64,000 nt of DNA from Bradyrhizobium diazoefficiens (GCF_018131015.1 NZ_JAFCJJ010000017.1:62001-126000), one strand, 5' to 3'. Shown: positions 41,761 through 49,742, counted from the first letter of the stretch. Made by a program: numbers and translations. Notes: generated from the sequence alone by a model not told the origin.

Positions 41761-42042
41761 ATGACAAAGACCACCGTCGCGTGTGTTCTCGGAACCGCAC
41801 TGGTATTTGGTAGCCTTGGGACTTCAGGTGCGGAAGCCCGGGCGCGGAAGGCCCAAGTGGTCCATGAGCCGCAGCAGAGGCTCATTGTCACGGCGCCGGT
41901 GCTCAGGCCGACGCCGTGGGACTACAATATCGTTCCACGATATCGTTATCGCCCCGAGGACGACAGGGTCGATCCCTACGGCCCGCCTTTGGTGTCGTCG
42001 TGGGTCCGCTATGAGGGATGGCGGTGGCCGTACTGGTGGTGA
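41761..42042 (+). CDS. Small secreted protein, function unknown
   Basis: 93 residues. The N-terminus MTKTTVACVLGTALVFGSLG ends a signal peptide near GAEA, so it is probably periplasmic. The mature part is rich in Arg, Pro, Tyr and Trp and ends YEGWRWPYWW. GAGAAGGAGA precedes the ATG. No domain is recognised. It shares the promoter region containing the 41593 FixK-type box with the divergent gene at 41515. Confidence 0.6.
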   Translation: MTKTTVACVLGTALVFGSLGTSGAEARARKAQVVHEPQQRLIVTAPVLRPTPWDYNIVPRYRYRPEDDRVDPYGPPLVSSWVRYEGWRWPYWW

Positions 42043-42177
42043 ACACACGCCGTCGGCGCCGCCCCGTCACCTTGCGCTCAGCGCCATCTTGACGCGTGCC
42101 AAAGAGCTTGGGCCGTCCGCGTCGGACGGAACCTGACGGGAAAAGCGCGGCAAGCGGCTCCGGGCTGACGTCCGGGC

Positions 42178-42191
42178 TTGATCCATGTCAA
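42178..42191 (+). promoter_or_regulatory. FixK/FNR-type box TTGATCCATGTCAA
   Basis: Near-perfect dyad TTGAT-N4-GTCAA, centred 94 bp before the ATG of the hydrolase-IalB gene at 42279. A class II start would fall near 42225, leaving a leader of about 55 nt with an AGGAAG ribosome site. Confidence 0.65.
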
Positions 42192-42278
42192 ACCGCCGGC
42201 CTCCTCGCTCCCTAGCCTCCGCATCGCCGATGCGGGCCCCGGGGTCCGCTTCGATCCGTCCGGTCACGGAGCAGGAAG

Positions 42279-43679
42279 ATGCTCAAGCGCCTCCTCATCG
42301 CCTGGACCCTGCTGGCATGCCTGCCAACCTCCCCTTCGCCGGCCGAAGCAGAAGACGCTGCGGCATCGCCAAGGATCCAGGAGGAAATCTGGGGACTGCC
42401 CTTTCCGCTGCCCCTGCTTGCCTTCGTGGTGAGGCCCGTCGGCGATGGCCCGTTTCCCCTCGTGATCATGAACCACGGAATTTCGCTGGGTGCCCAGGAG
42501 CGAACCTTCTTTCCGACCATCGAATTCAGGGCCGCCGCGCAGTGGTTTGCGAACCGGGGCTATGTCGTCGTCTCGCCGGTGCGGTATGGCGCCAGCAGCC
42601 TCGACGACAAGGATCAAGGGCTCTACGGCTCGGTGTTCGCGCATGTCGGAAGTTGCGACAACCCGAACTTCAGGGGACCGGGCCTCGCCATCGCCACTCT
42701 GAACGAGTGGGTGATCGACTACATGAGCAAGCGGAAATTCGTTCAGCCCGGCAAGGTCGTCGTGGTCGGCCAGTCGGGCGGCGGATGGGGATCGATCGCG
42801 CTTGCGAGCCGCAACCCGTCCTCGGTCCAGGCGGTCGTCACTTTCGCCGCGGGACGCGGGGGCAGAGTGGATGGCAAACCCAACAACAATTGCGCTCCCG
42901 ACAAGCTCGTCGCCGCGACCGGCGAGTTCGGCCGGACCGCGCGCGTGCCGATGCTGTGGATTTACGCGGAGAACGACACCTATTTCGGGCCGGCCCTGAC
43001 CAGGCGAATGCATGACGCGTTCGCGGCCGCGGGAGGCAATGCCGAGTATCGCATGCTGCCGCCGTTCGGAGGCGACGGCCATTTCATGATCGATTCTCCC
43101 GACGCGGTGCCGATCTGGTCCCCGCTGGTCAGCCAGTTTCTCGAGAAGCACGCCGCCACCAGCAACGCCCAGCAGATCGTCGGCAGCAGCCCTCCCGAGG
43201 ACCTTCAGGCCAAACCCCCGCGCGTCCGCCTCCCCGAGAAGATTCAATATTCGGGGTGGCGCAAGCTGTGCTTCGAATCGTCCGACAAGACGACGACCTG
43301 CCGGACGACGTCGACCGGAACCGACGAGACCGGCGAGGTCGTGACCCGGGTCGATCTGATCCAGCGCGCCGATGGTCCGGCGCGCCTGCAACTGTTCGTG
43401 CCCCAGGGCGTCGACCTGCAGCGTGGCGTGAAGGTCACGATCGACCGCGGCAAGCCCAGCCAAATCCCCTTCAACTGGTGCCTCGCCAACATCTGCATCG
43501 CGGCCAGTGCCGTGAAGCCTGACCTCCTGGCCCGGCTTGAATCAGGCAAGACCCTGAAGCTCGATCTCGCCGACCTGAACGCGTCGTCGGCTTCGCTGAC
43601 ATTGCCGCTCGATCAGTTCGCCGCTGCCCGCAAGGGCGCAGCGGCGCAAACCTTCGACTTCGGTCAAGATGCGGAATGA
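42279..43679 (+). CDS. Secreted alpha/beta hydrolase fused to an IalB-like domain
   Basis: 466 residues. A signal peptide (LLIAWTLLACLPTSPSPAEA) leads into an alpha/beta hydrolase of about 300 residues with the oxyanion block VIMNHGISLGAQERTFFP, nucleophile Ser in VVVGQSGGGWGSIAL, Asp in LWIYAENDTYFG and His in GGDGHFMID. Residues about 320-460 match the invasion-associated locus B (IalB) fold: GWRKLCFE, CRTTSTGTDETGE, LQLFVPQGVDLQRGVKVTIDRG, FNWCLANICIA and SLTLPLDQFAAA, with paired Cys. AGGAAG precedes the ATG and a FixK-type box lies upstream. The fusion is unusual. The hydrolase resembles dienelactone-hydrolase or acetylhydrolase relatives; substrate unknown. Confidence 0.82.
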   Translation: MLKRLLIAWTLLACLPTSPSPAEAEDAAASPRIQEEIWGLPFPLPLLAFVVRPVGDGPFPLVIMNHGISLGAQERTFFPTIEFRAAAQWFANRGYVVVSPVRYGASSLDDKDQGLYGSVFAHVGSCDNPNFRGPGLAIATLNEWVIDYMSKRKFVQPGKVVVVGQSGGGWGSIALASRNPSSVQAVVTFAAGRGGRVDGKPNNNCAPDKLVAATGEFGRTARVPMLWIYAENDTYFGPALTRRMHDAFAAAGGNAEYRMLPPFGGDGHFMIDSPDAVPIWSPLVSQFLEKHAATSNAQQIVGSSPPEDLQAKPPRVRLPEKIQYSGWRKLCFESSDKTTTCRTTSTGTDETGEVVTRVDLIQRADGPARLQLFVPQGVDLQRGVKVTIDRGKPSQIPFNWCLANICIAASAVKPDLLARLESGKTLKLDLADLNASSASLTLPLDQFAAARKGAAAQTFDFGQDAE

Positions 43680-45364
43680 GGGCTGGCCAGCGGGGTCGGA
43701 GCCTCGACGAGGTCGCCGATGAAGAAATGCGCCATGTGCGCGACGGCTTCAAGGCTGTGGTAGTCGCCGAATTCGGCGGTGGCTTCCTTGCCGGCATACA
43801 TGCGGGCGATGCCGGCGCCGCCGGGGTGATGGGGCGCCCATTCCGTGATGTCGTAGACCTTTCCCCTGATGATGACCCAGCAGTCGTCGCGCCTGTTGTG
43901 CCGGGCGACCTCTTCGCGCGTGACGGGGCGTGCAGCCCTGGGGGGAGCGGAAGGCGTCCAGAGCGTGCGGGTGATGGCGGCGTAGTCGGCCTTGGCGGCC
44001 TTGCGGAAGTCCCACGGTCCCAGTCGCTTGGGAGGCAGCTCAATGCCGATCTTGCGGGCGTCGTAGGCGTAGATCCAGGAATCGTCCTCGCCGCCGCGCT
44101 TGTCGTGGGCAAAGGCCGGGCTCATGCGCTCGTCGAGCTTCTCGAGCAGCGCCTTCTGCTCGGCGGTGTCCCGGGCCCGCAAATGATCGAATGCGAATTT
44201 GGAGCCGAGCTGGAAGCGGGTGGCGCGATAGTGCCGCACGCGTTCGTAATGCAATAGCGCAGTCGCCACGTCGCCCCGGTGCAGGGTGAAGGCGCTGGCA
44301 AGCGCGGCGGCGTCCTCGAAGGACTGCGCGGCGCCCTGGCCGAAGGTGGGCAGCATCGGATGCGCCGCGTCCCCGAGCAGGCAGATTCGGCCCTGCACCC
44401 AGGTCTCCAGGGCGTCGCGATCGTAGAGGCCCCACTTGGTCGGACGAACGATCGCGCCCGCGAGCGCGAGCAAATCGTCCCTGCTCGCGCTGCCCTGGAA
44501 GGCCTCGCCGACCTCGCGAAGGATTTCCTCCCGGCCGACGGGAAACCAGTCGCCCTCCTCCTTCTCGAACGCGGCGGAGTCGGGCTCGTAGCGGGCGATC
44601 CACACGTTCAGCAACTCGCCGCCGCGCACCCAGTAGGTGGTCGCCCCGCTCCGCTCGGTGCGATGGCGGTCCATGCTGAAGGAGTCGATCGGGTTGTGGT
44701 CGAGCGGGCTGCCGTCGGCCTTGCGGAGCGCCGCGACCGCCGCACGTGGAATGAGGCCGCGAAAGCAGGTCACCTCGGTCCAGCGTTTGGGGCGCGGGTT
44801 CGGCCATGCCAACTGCAACGTGGCCGAATTGATGCCGTCGGCGCCGACGAGAACCTCTGCGGTCGCCGTCCGGCCATTCGAGAAGGTCGCGTGAACCTCG
44901 CCTTCGCTCTGGCGCAACTGCGTCAGCCGGCAGTCCATGTGCACATTGATCGGGCACGGCGCGCCGCTGCCGGGGCCGAACTCGAACACGCGCTTGTAGA
45001 GGCACATCAACAGGTCGAGCCGGTGCATGTGATGAAAGCCGGCGCCATCGCCCGCGGCGGTGACATGATCGAACGGCCGCTCCGTCGTGCTGCCGTCTGC
45101 GTTGAACTGCCGCGTCGATTCCAGAATGGCGGCCCGGCCGCCGTCGATCGCGCCATCGGGGCCCCTGGGATCGCCGCCATCGAGGTCGACGCCCAGCCAG
45201 CGACACAGCCGCGCCCCGTTGGGCGGGACGTTCAGCCCGGCGCCCGCGGTGCTGGGCGCCCTGGTCTGCTCGTAGACATCGACGGACGCGAACACGCCGG
45301 ACTGCCGCAGCGCCAGCGCCGTCATCAACCCGCCCATTCCCGCCCCGACGATCACGGCCCGCAT
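43664..45364 (-). CDS. FAD monooxygenase fused to a C-terminal cytochrome b5 domain
   Basis: 566 residues. Residues about 1-420 form a salicylate-hydroxylase-like flavoprotein: GAGMGGLMTALALRQSG, VLVGADGINSATLQLAWP and RICLLGDAAHPMLPTFGQGAAQSFEDAAALA. Residues about 475-550 form a cytochrome b5-like haem domain: VTREEVARHNRRDDCWVIIRG, VYDITEWAPHHPGGAGI with the first haem His, and a second His in YHSLEAVAHMAHFFIGDL. GGAAGGA precedes the ATG at 45364. The haem domain could deliver electrons internally. The 3' end overlaps the convergent hydrolase-IalB gene by 16 bp. Substrate unknown. Confidence 0.88.
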   Translation of the reverse strand: MRAVIVGAGMGGLMTALALRQSGVFASVDVYEQTRAPSTAGAGLNVPPNGARLCRWLGVDLDGGDPRGPDGAIDGGRAAILESTRQFNADGSTTERPFDHVTAAGDGAGFHHMHRLDLLMCLYKRVFEFGPGSGAPCPINVHMDCRLTQLRQSEGEVHATFSNGRTATAEVLVGADGINSATLQLAWPNPRPKRWTEVTCFRGLIPRAAVAALRKADGSPLDHNPIDSFSMDRHRTERSGATTYWVRGGELLNVWIARYEPDSAAFEKEEGDWFPVGREEILREVGEAFQGSASRDDLLALAGAIVRPTKWGLYDRDALETWVQGRICLLGDAAHPMLPTFGQGAAQSFEDAAALASAFTLHRGDVATALLHYERVRHYRATRFQLGSKFAFDHLRARDTAEQKALLEKLDERMSPAFAHDKRGGEDDSWIYAYDARKIGIELPPKRLGPWDFRKAAKADYAAITRTLWTPSAPPRAARPVTREEVARHNRRDDCWVIIRGKVYDITEWAPHHPGGAGIARMYAGKEATAEFGDYHSLEAVAHMAHFFIGDLVEAPTPLASPHSAS

Positions 45365-45411
45365 GCTGTCGTCCTTCCGAGAGGAATCGAGACTAGCCGG
45401 GGGCGGAGCGG

Positions 45412-45540
45412 CGATAAAGCGACTTGTCGCGGAAACTGCTTACGCAAGGAGCTGCGACCTGGTGTCCTCTTCTCTACCAGTCACGGCGCAATGACGGACA
45501 TCGCTCGATGCCGACGAAGGGCCAACAGGCGACATCGGAA
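45412..45540. repeat. Dispersed repeat copy B (GATAA..GACTT...CGGACATCG)
   Basis: It shares the order GCGACTT-TCG-GGAA, CTTACGCAAGGAGC, CGACC-GGTGTCC, CTTCTCT, CGGCGCAATGACGGACATCG, GAAGGGC with copy C at 46285-46410, and the right half with copy A at 26710. It lies upstream of the monooxygenase gene and downstream of the small membrane gene. Confidence 0.55.
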
Positions 45541-45567
45541 TAAAGAGGCCGCGAAGTAAAGGCCGCC

Positions 45568-45903
45568 TTACTGCTTCCGCGAATTACGAAGCTTCTCCGC
45601 CTGCCGAAGAGACAATAGAAAAAATAACGGCCCAACTGTGAGACCGTCTAATAGGAGTCCGCCGAGAACAGCATTCCAACCTTTGACATAAGCCTCACTG
45701 GCCACGATGGCGGCCATGGCAGCGGCTAAAGCGGCAGCTATAGCGGCCCACATGATGGCTTTGCCCCACGCTGTTGCTGGAGGTTGCCACACGGTTGGCG
45801 ATTGATCCTGTGTTGGACTGGCGGCGTCGGTTGAGTCTGATCCTACCCCCCACTCGGGTGGAGGGTCAGGAAGCACGCTTCTCGGTTCGCGAGACTCGGT
45901 CAT
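45568..45903 (-). CDS. Hypothetical membrane protein
   Basis: 111 residues. The first 40 are polar and Pro-rich, followed by two hydrophobic helices (AIMWAAIAAALAAAMAAIVA and AVLGGLLLDGLTVGPLFFLL) and a basic tail. No domain is recognised. Its codon choice is less GC-rich than neighbouring genes, and it lies between two copies of a dispersed repeat, so it may be acquired DNA. Existence as a gene is probable, not certain. Confidence 0.5.
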   Translation of the reverse strand: MTESREPRSVLPDPPPEWGVGSDSTDAASPTQDQSPTVWQPPATAWGKAIMWAAIAAALAAAMAAIVASEAYVKGWNAVLGGLLLDGLTVGPLFFLLSLRQAEKLRNSRKQ

Positions 45904-45971
45904 GCGGTGCCATCCTAGTCGATTGGGCCAGCTGCCGATTTCAAAAGTTTGTTAGCCGGACCAGCAAACCA

Positions 45972-46270
45972 GCAAGCCGACGATGACGATCCGCAGTCCG
46001 GGCCCGAATGCCAATCGGGACCGGAGCCATCTAGACGATGAGCTGCCTCGCCGCAGCCGAAATCATCACCAGCCCGCCTGCGATGACCGGGACGTCGAGG
46101 ATTGCGGTGTGAATGTGCACCGGCATCCGCTCAACGAAGGCCCGCGCCAGGAACGCGCCGGGGATCGCGATCGCCCCGATCAAGAGCGCAGGGGCCAGCA
46201 CCTGCGCGGTCACGGCGCCGGCGAGGCCGAACACCGAATTCTTGATGAGGCCGGTGCCGAGCGAGATCAT
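45972..46270. repeat. Duplicated segment, copy 1 (TSUP gene 3' end)
   Basis: 45991-46270 aligns without gaps to 47409-47688 (offset 1418), with about 15 mismatches by eye. The match extends left to 45972 with a 7-bp length difference. It ends abruptly at 46270, where the dispersed repeat copy C begins. Confidence 0.85.
46031..46270 (-). pseudogene. 3' fragment of a TSUP (TauE/SafE) transporter gene
   Basis: 79 codons identical in plan to the last 79 codons of the full TSUP gene at 47449-48219, both ending RQLIV and sharing ISLGTGLIK.SVFGLAGAVTA. The N-terminal two thirds is missing at 46270. The ATG present there is an internal Met of the parent gene, so this is a truncated duplicate and probably not functional. 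Confidence 0.85.
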
Positions 46271-46284
46271 TGCCGGGCGCGGAC

Positions 46285-46410
46285 CGCCGATAAGGCGACT
46301 TCTCGTGGGAACAGCTTACGCAAGGAGCCACGACCCGGTGTCCGCTTCTCTGCAAGCAACGGCACAATGACGGACATCGCTGGATGCCGCTGAAGGGCAA
46401 ATAGCGGAAG
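46285..46410. repeat. Dispersed repeat copy C
   Basis: CGCCGATAAGGCGACTTCTC, CAGCTTACGCAAGGAGCCACGACCC, GGTGTCCGCTTCTCTGCAAG, CACAATGACGGACATCGCTG and GAAGGGCAAATAGCGG follow the same order as copy B at 45412. It abuts the junction of the TSUP duplication, so it may have taken part in the rearrangement. Confidence 0.55.
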
Positions 46411-46520
46411 TTCGGAACTTAACTGATTAGGGCGCACGCGACGATTGCGCCAATGGATGACGTAACCTCGGTCGGAGGATGGGAGCTGCCGAACGATGTT
46501 CCCTACACTACAACTCGCGC

Positions 46521-46534
46521 TTGATCTGCGTCAA
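46521..46534 (+). promoter_or_regulatory. FixK/FNR-type box TTGATCTGCGTCAA
   Basis: TTGAT-N4-GTCAA dyad centred 64 bp before the ATG at 46592. A class II start would lie near 46568, just before the GGAGG ribosome site at about 46581, so the spacing is good for FixK2 activation. Confidence 0.7.
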
Positions 46535-46591
46535 CGCGAGTTCGGCCTTGTCGGCTCAGGATACAAGCCAGCAAACTCAGGGAGGGACGCC

Positions 46592-46951
46592 ATGTGGTGG
46601 TACGGATGTTCGACCGCGCCGTGGATGTTCTTCGGCCTGATCATGATGATGATCTTCATTTTGGCGTGCATCGGGATGATGTTTCTCTTCATGCGCCGCC
46701 ATCCCGGACTTGGTACGCTGTCTGCGAACGGCGGGCCCGCGATGCGGCTAGGCCCGTGGAGAAATCATGCACGCGAGGATGCTCCGACAAGCGCCGCCTT
46801 TGCGTAGTATCGCCGGGAAACGCTTCGGCAGCTCGAACAAGAGCAGACGGAGTTCAAGAGCTTCCTCGAACAACTGCAGTCGGCCAAGGACAAGGCGGAG
46901 TTCGATAAGTTCATGAGGGAGCGGCAATCGGGCACACGCAATTCCGCCTGA
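46592..46951 (+). pseudogene. DUF2852-like membrane protein gene interrupted by an in-frame TAG
   Basis: From the ATG at 46592 (GGAGG upstream) the frame encodes a membrane segment FFGLIMMMIFILACIGMMFL and a soluble stretch, then meets TAG at 46805-46807 as codon 72. Reading on in the same frame gives YRRETLRQLEQEQTEF, then FLEQLQSAKDKAEF and DKFMRERQ before a TGA at 46949-46951. That second half is the conserved helical end of DUF2852-like rhizobial proteins, in which an acidic residue normally precedes the Tyr; a GAG to TAG change would explain the stop. If unsuppressed, only a 71-residue product is made. A FixK-type box lies upstream. Confidence 0.7.
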
Positions 46952-46956
46952 CGCAG

Positions 46957-47310
46957 ATGCCGTGGGCCTATCTGTTCGGACTTGGCCTGCTCCTGTGGGC
47001 CGCATGCGGAGCCGTGATGGCGTTTGGACGGGGGCTCTGGGGCCTTCACACGGCGCTTGCCGTTCACCTTGCTGCGGCGCCGGCTCTGGCCTTCCTCGCA
47101 TCGGCTATTCACAAGCTGATCGCGCCGGAATTTGATCCGAAGATGCGGGCCGCGGCTATGACCGCACTTATAATCCTGCTCGATGCCGGTGTGGTGGCTC
47201 CGCTGTTCGAGCGCTCCTATGCCATGTTTCGCAGTCTGATTGGAACATGGTTGCCCTTCGCGGCGATTTTTCTGGCTAGTTGGGCGGCTGGAATTCTGGT
47301 GTCACCCTGA
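46957..47310 (+). CDS. Small four-helix membrane protein
   Basis: 117 residues with about four hydrophobic helices (LFGLGLLLWAACGAVMAFG, LAVHLAAAPALAFLASAI, AAAMTALIILLDAGVVAPLF, WLPFAAIFLASWAAGILVSP). It starts 5 bp after the end of the interrupted DUF2852-like frame and is probably in the same FixK-controlled transcript. No characterised family comes to mind. Both genes lie between the two copies of the TSUP 3' end. Confidence 0.65.
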   Translation: MPWAYLFGLGLLLWAACGAVMAFGRGLWGLHTALAVHLAAAPALAFLASAIHKLIAPEFDPKMRAAAMTALIILLDAGVVAPLFERSYAMFRSLIGTWLPFAAIFLASWAAGILVSP

Positions 47311-47382
47311 TGGGCCTAGATGGCAGCTTCGGGTCACAGACCGCCGGCGACAGCCAGGCCGGGCGACTTCCGGTTTGTGCCC

Positions 47383-47688
47383 GCAAGCCGACGATTACGA
47401 GATCTGACCCGCAGTCCGGGCGCGAATGCCAATCGGGACCGGAGTCATCTAGACGATCAGCTGCCTCATCGCGGCCGAAATCATCACCAGCCCGCCTGCG
47501 ATGACCGCGACGTCGAGGATCGCGGTGTGGATGTGCACCGGCATCCGCTCGACGAAGGCCCGCGCCAGGAACGCGCCGGGGATCGCGATCGCCCCGATCA
47601 GGAGCGCAAGGGCCAGCACCTGCGCGGTCACGGCGCCGGCAAGGCCGAACACCGAGATCTTGATGAGGCCGGTGCCGAGCGAGATCAT
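47383..47688. repeat. Duplicated segment, copy 2 (within the intact TSUP gene)
   Basis: This is the parent or sister of copy 1 at 45972-46270. It covers the last 240 bases of the intact TSUP gene plus 66 bp of its 3' flank. Confidence 0.85.
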
Positions 47689-48219
47689 CGCATCGGTCGC
47701 GATCACGGCGGCGCCCTCGAGGCCCGCGGCCATCAGCAGCGAGAGCAGGATCACGCCGGAGCCCGAGGTGCCGCCGACCAGCACGCCGTAACCGACGGAG
47801 CCGGCGGCAAGGCCGGAATCGCCGATCCTGAACTGGCGGCGACGGAGCACGCGGCGCAGCGGCACGCTGAGGATCAGCATGGCGCCGATCACCAGCGCCG
47901 CGCCCGCATTGGTCAGGCGCGTGTAGCCATAGGCGCCGAGCGCCGTGGTCAGCGCCGCGCCGGCGAGCACGACCAGCGCGCGGCGGCGGTCGGCATAGCG
48001 GAGATAGGCGAGCGCGCGGCTCGCATTGGTGAAGATCGCCGAGATCGCGATGATCGGCACCACCGGCTCGGCGCCGACGAGCGGCACCAGCACCAGCGGC
48101 ATCAGCGCGCCGGTGCCGTAGCCGGCGAGCCCGCCGATGATCGAGGCGAACAACGCCATCGCCGCCACCAGCAGGAGCTGCAAGATCGAAATGTCGGCAA
48201 AGCCCGAGATGATGCTCAC
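47449..48219 (-). CDS. TSUP-family (TauE/SafE) sulfite/organic anion exporter
   Basis: 256 residues with about eight membrane helices in two repeated halves. The first half has the signature IIGGLAGYGTGALMPLVLVPLVG and the second VLVGGTSGSGVILLSLLMAAGLEG, both typical of TauE/SafE transporters. It starts with GTG at 48219, which overlaps the TGA of a relic cca tail just upstream. Substrates of the family include sulfite, sulfonates and other anions. Part of its 3' end is duplicated at 46031-46270. Confidence 0.88.
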   Translation of the reverse strand: MSIISGFADISILQLLLVAAMALFASIIGGLAGYGTGALMPLVLVPLVGAEPVVPIIAISAIFTNASRALAYLRYADRRRALVVLAGAALTTALGAYGYTRLTNAGAALVIGAMLILSVPLRRVLRRRQFRIGDSGLAAGSVGYGVLVGGTSGSGVILLSLLMAAGLEGAAVIATDAMISLGTGLIKISVFGLAGAVTAQVLALALLIGAIAIPGAFLARAFVERMPVHIHTAILDVAVIAGGLVMISAAMRQLIV

Positions 48220-48310
48220 GTTTTCTGGTCGCGGCGGTGGCGTGCCGCGCCCTGATCGGCGATGGACGCAGCCTGGTCCAGCGGAAAATCCATGGCCGGC
48301 ACGGCTGCCT
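48216..48310 (-). pseudogene. Relic of a cca 3' end
   Basis: The reverse strand reads AMDFPLDQAAS and IADQGAARHRRDQKT, then TGA at 48216-48218. This aligns with the C-terminus of the intact CCA-adding enzyme at 49765 (AADFPLDKAALAA, IADQAASRVSRDPKA), also followed by a stop. Upstream of 48310 the match fades and stops appear. It is a diverged remnant, now separated from the live cca gene by phaZ. Confidence 0.6.
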
Positions 48311-48518
48311 TATCGCACCTCGCCCCGGGCTTCGTGGCACGGCCAAACAGGCTTTTGGCAGGAAATAACAAGGGGCTCATCGGGCGACAACTTACATCGA
48401 CAATTCGCGCGGCACAGCCGTGAGCATTCCGGCAGCCTCGCTCGGCTTTGATCGACCTTCGATATCGAGCGTTCGCGATGCTGTCAAAGCCTCCAGGAAT
48501 TCAAGGGAAGACACTGCA

Positions 48519-49742
48519 ATGGGACCTCGCCTTTACCAAGCCGTTCAAAACCACGTGGATCTGACGGTGCCTTTGCGGACGGGAGCCGCATCGACGCTGA
48601 AATCCCTGCAGCTGGTTCCGCAAGGCGCGTCGGACGCGCTGGTCGGGCGCCTGTCCGCCGCGCTCGAACTGATCTCGCGCTCGGCCCCGACATTTACACG
48701 ACCTGCCTTCGGCATCGACAGCATCACGGTGGGTGACCGCGAGATCGCGGTCACCGAGGAGATCGCCTACGCCACGCCGTTCGGCTCGCTGCTGCACTTC
48801 AGGAAGGAGAACGTGCCCGAGCAGCCGCGCGTGCTGCTGGTGGCACCGCTGTCCGGCCATTTCGCCACGCTGCTGCGCGCGACGGCAAGGACCCTGTTGC
48901 AGGACCACGACGTCTACATCACCGACTGGCACAATCCGCGTGACATTCCGCTGCGGGAGGGCCGGTTCGGCCTCGACGATTACACAGAGCACCTCATCGA
49001 CTTCCTCGCAAAGCTCGGCCCGCGCCCGCACATGGTCGCGATCTGCCAGCCGTCGGTGTCTGCGCTGGCGGCCGCGGCGATCATGCACGAGGACAACCAC
49101 CCGTCCCGTCCCGCGACGCTCACGCTGATGGCCGGGCCGATCGACACGAGGATACAGCCGACCCAGGTCAACGCGCTCGCCACGAGCAAGCCGCTCGCCT
49201 GGTTCGAGCGCAACCTGATCAACTACGTGCCGGTGCAGTGCCGCGGCGCCTACCGCAAGGTCTATCCCGGCTTCCTGCAGCTCACTGCGTTCGTGTCGAT
49301 GAATCTCGATCGCCACGTCAAGCAGCATCTCGCCCTCGCCGATCACATCGCCAAGGGCGAGAAGGACAAGGCCGAGACCATCGCCAATTTCTACGACGAG
49401 TATTTCGCGGTCATGGATCTGCCGGCCGAGTTCTACCTCGAGACCGTGCGCGACGTGTTCCAGGAGCATCTGCTGCCACAGGGCAGGCTGATGCATCGCG
49501 GGCGCGCGGTGAACCCGGGAGCCATCAGCGACATGGGGCTGATGACGGTCGAGGGCGAGAATGACGACATCTGCTCGATCGGCCAGACGCTCGCCGCCCA
49601 GCATCTCTGCACCGGCATAAGCGACGATCGCCGCGTGCATCACCTGCAGACCGGCGCCGGCCATTTCGGCGTGTTCTCGGGGAAACGCTGGAGCAACGAG
49701 ATCTATCCACAGCTGCGTGATTTCGTGCAGGTGAATTCGTAG
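48519..49742 (+). CDS. phaZ: Intracellular polyhydroxybutyrate depolymerase
   Basis: 407 residues from the ATG at 48519 (AAGGGAAG upstream); a GTG at 48420 would add 33 residues. The family signature includes RPAFGI near residue 60, VLLVAPLSGHFATLLRATARTLL, VYITDWHNPRDIP, and the catalytic box VAICQPSVSALAAAA, in which Cys replaces the lipase Ser as in other intracellular PHB depolymerases. Asp lies in VEGENDDICSIGQT and His in GHFGVFSGKRW. It mobilises stored polyhydroxybutyrate in the cytoplasm. It sits between cca and a relic of cca, which suggests insertion at this site. Confidence 0.93.
   Translation: MGPRLYQAVQNHVDLTVPLRTGAASTLKSLQLVPQGASDALVGRLSAALELISRSAPTFTRPAFGIDSITVGDREIAVTEEIAYATPFGSLLHFRKENVPEQPRVLLVAPLSGHFATLLRATARTLLQDHDVYITDWHNPRDIPLREGRFGLDDYTEHLIDFLAKLGPRPHMVAICQPSVSALAAAAIMHEDNHPSRPATLTLMAGPIDTRIQPTQVNALATSKPLAWFERNLINYVPVQCRGAYRKVYPGFLQLTAFVSMNLDRHVKQHLALADHIAKGEKDKAETIANFYDEYFAVMDLPAEFYLETVRDVFQEHLLPQGRLMHRGRAVNPGAISDMGLMTVEGENDDICSIGQTLAAQHLCTGISDDRRVHHLQTGAGHFGVFSGKRWSNEIYPQLRDFVQVNS

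Noticed and set aside
46031..46270. Independent 79-residue membrane protein
   Set aside because: It is a truncated copy of the 3' end of the TSUP gene at 47449; its ATG is an internal Met of the parent.
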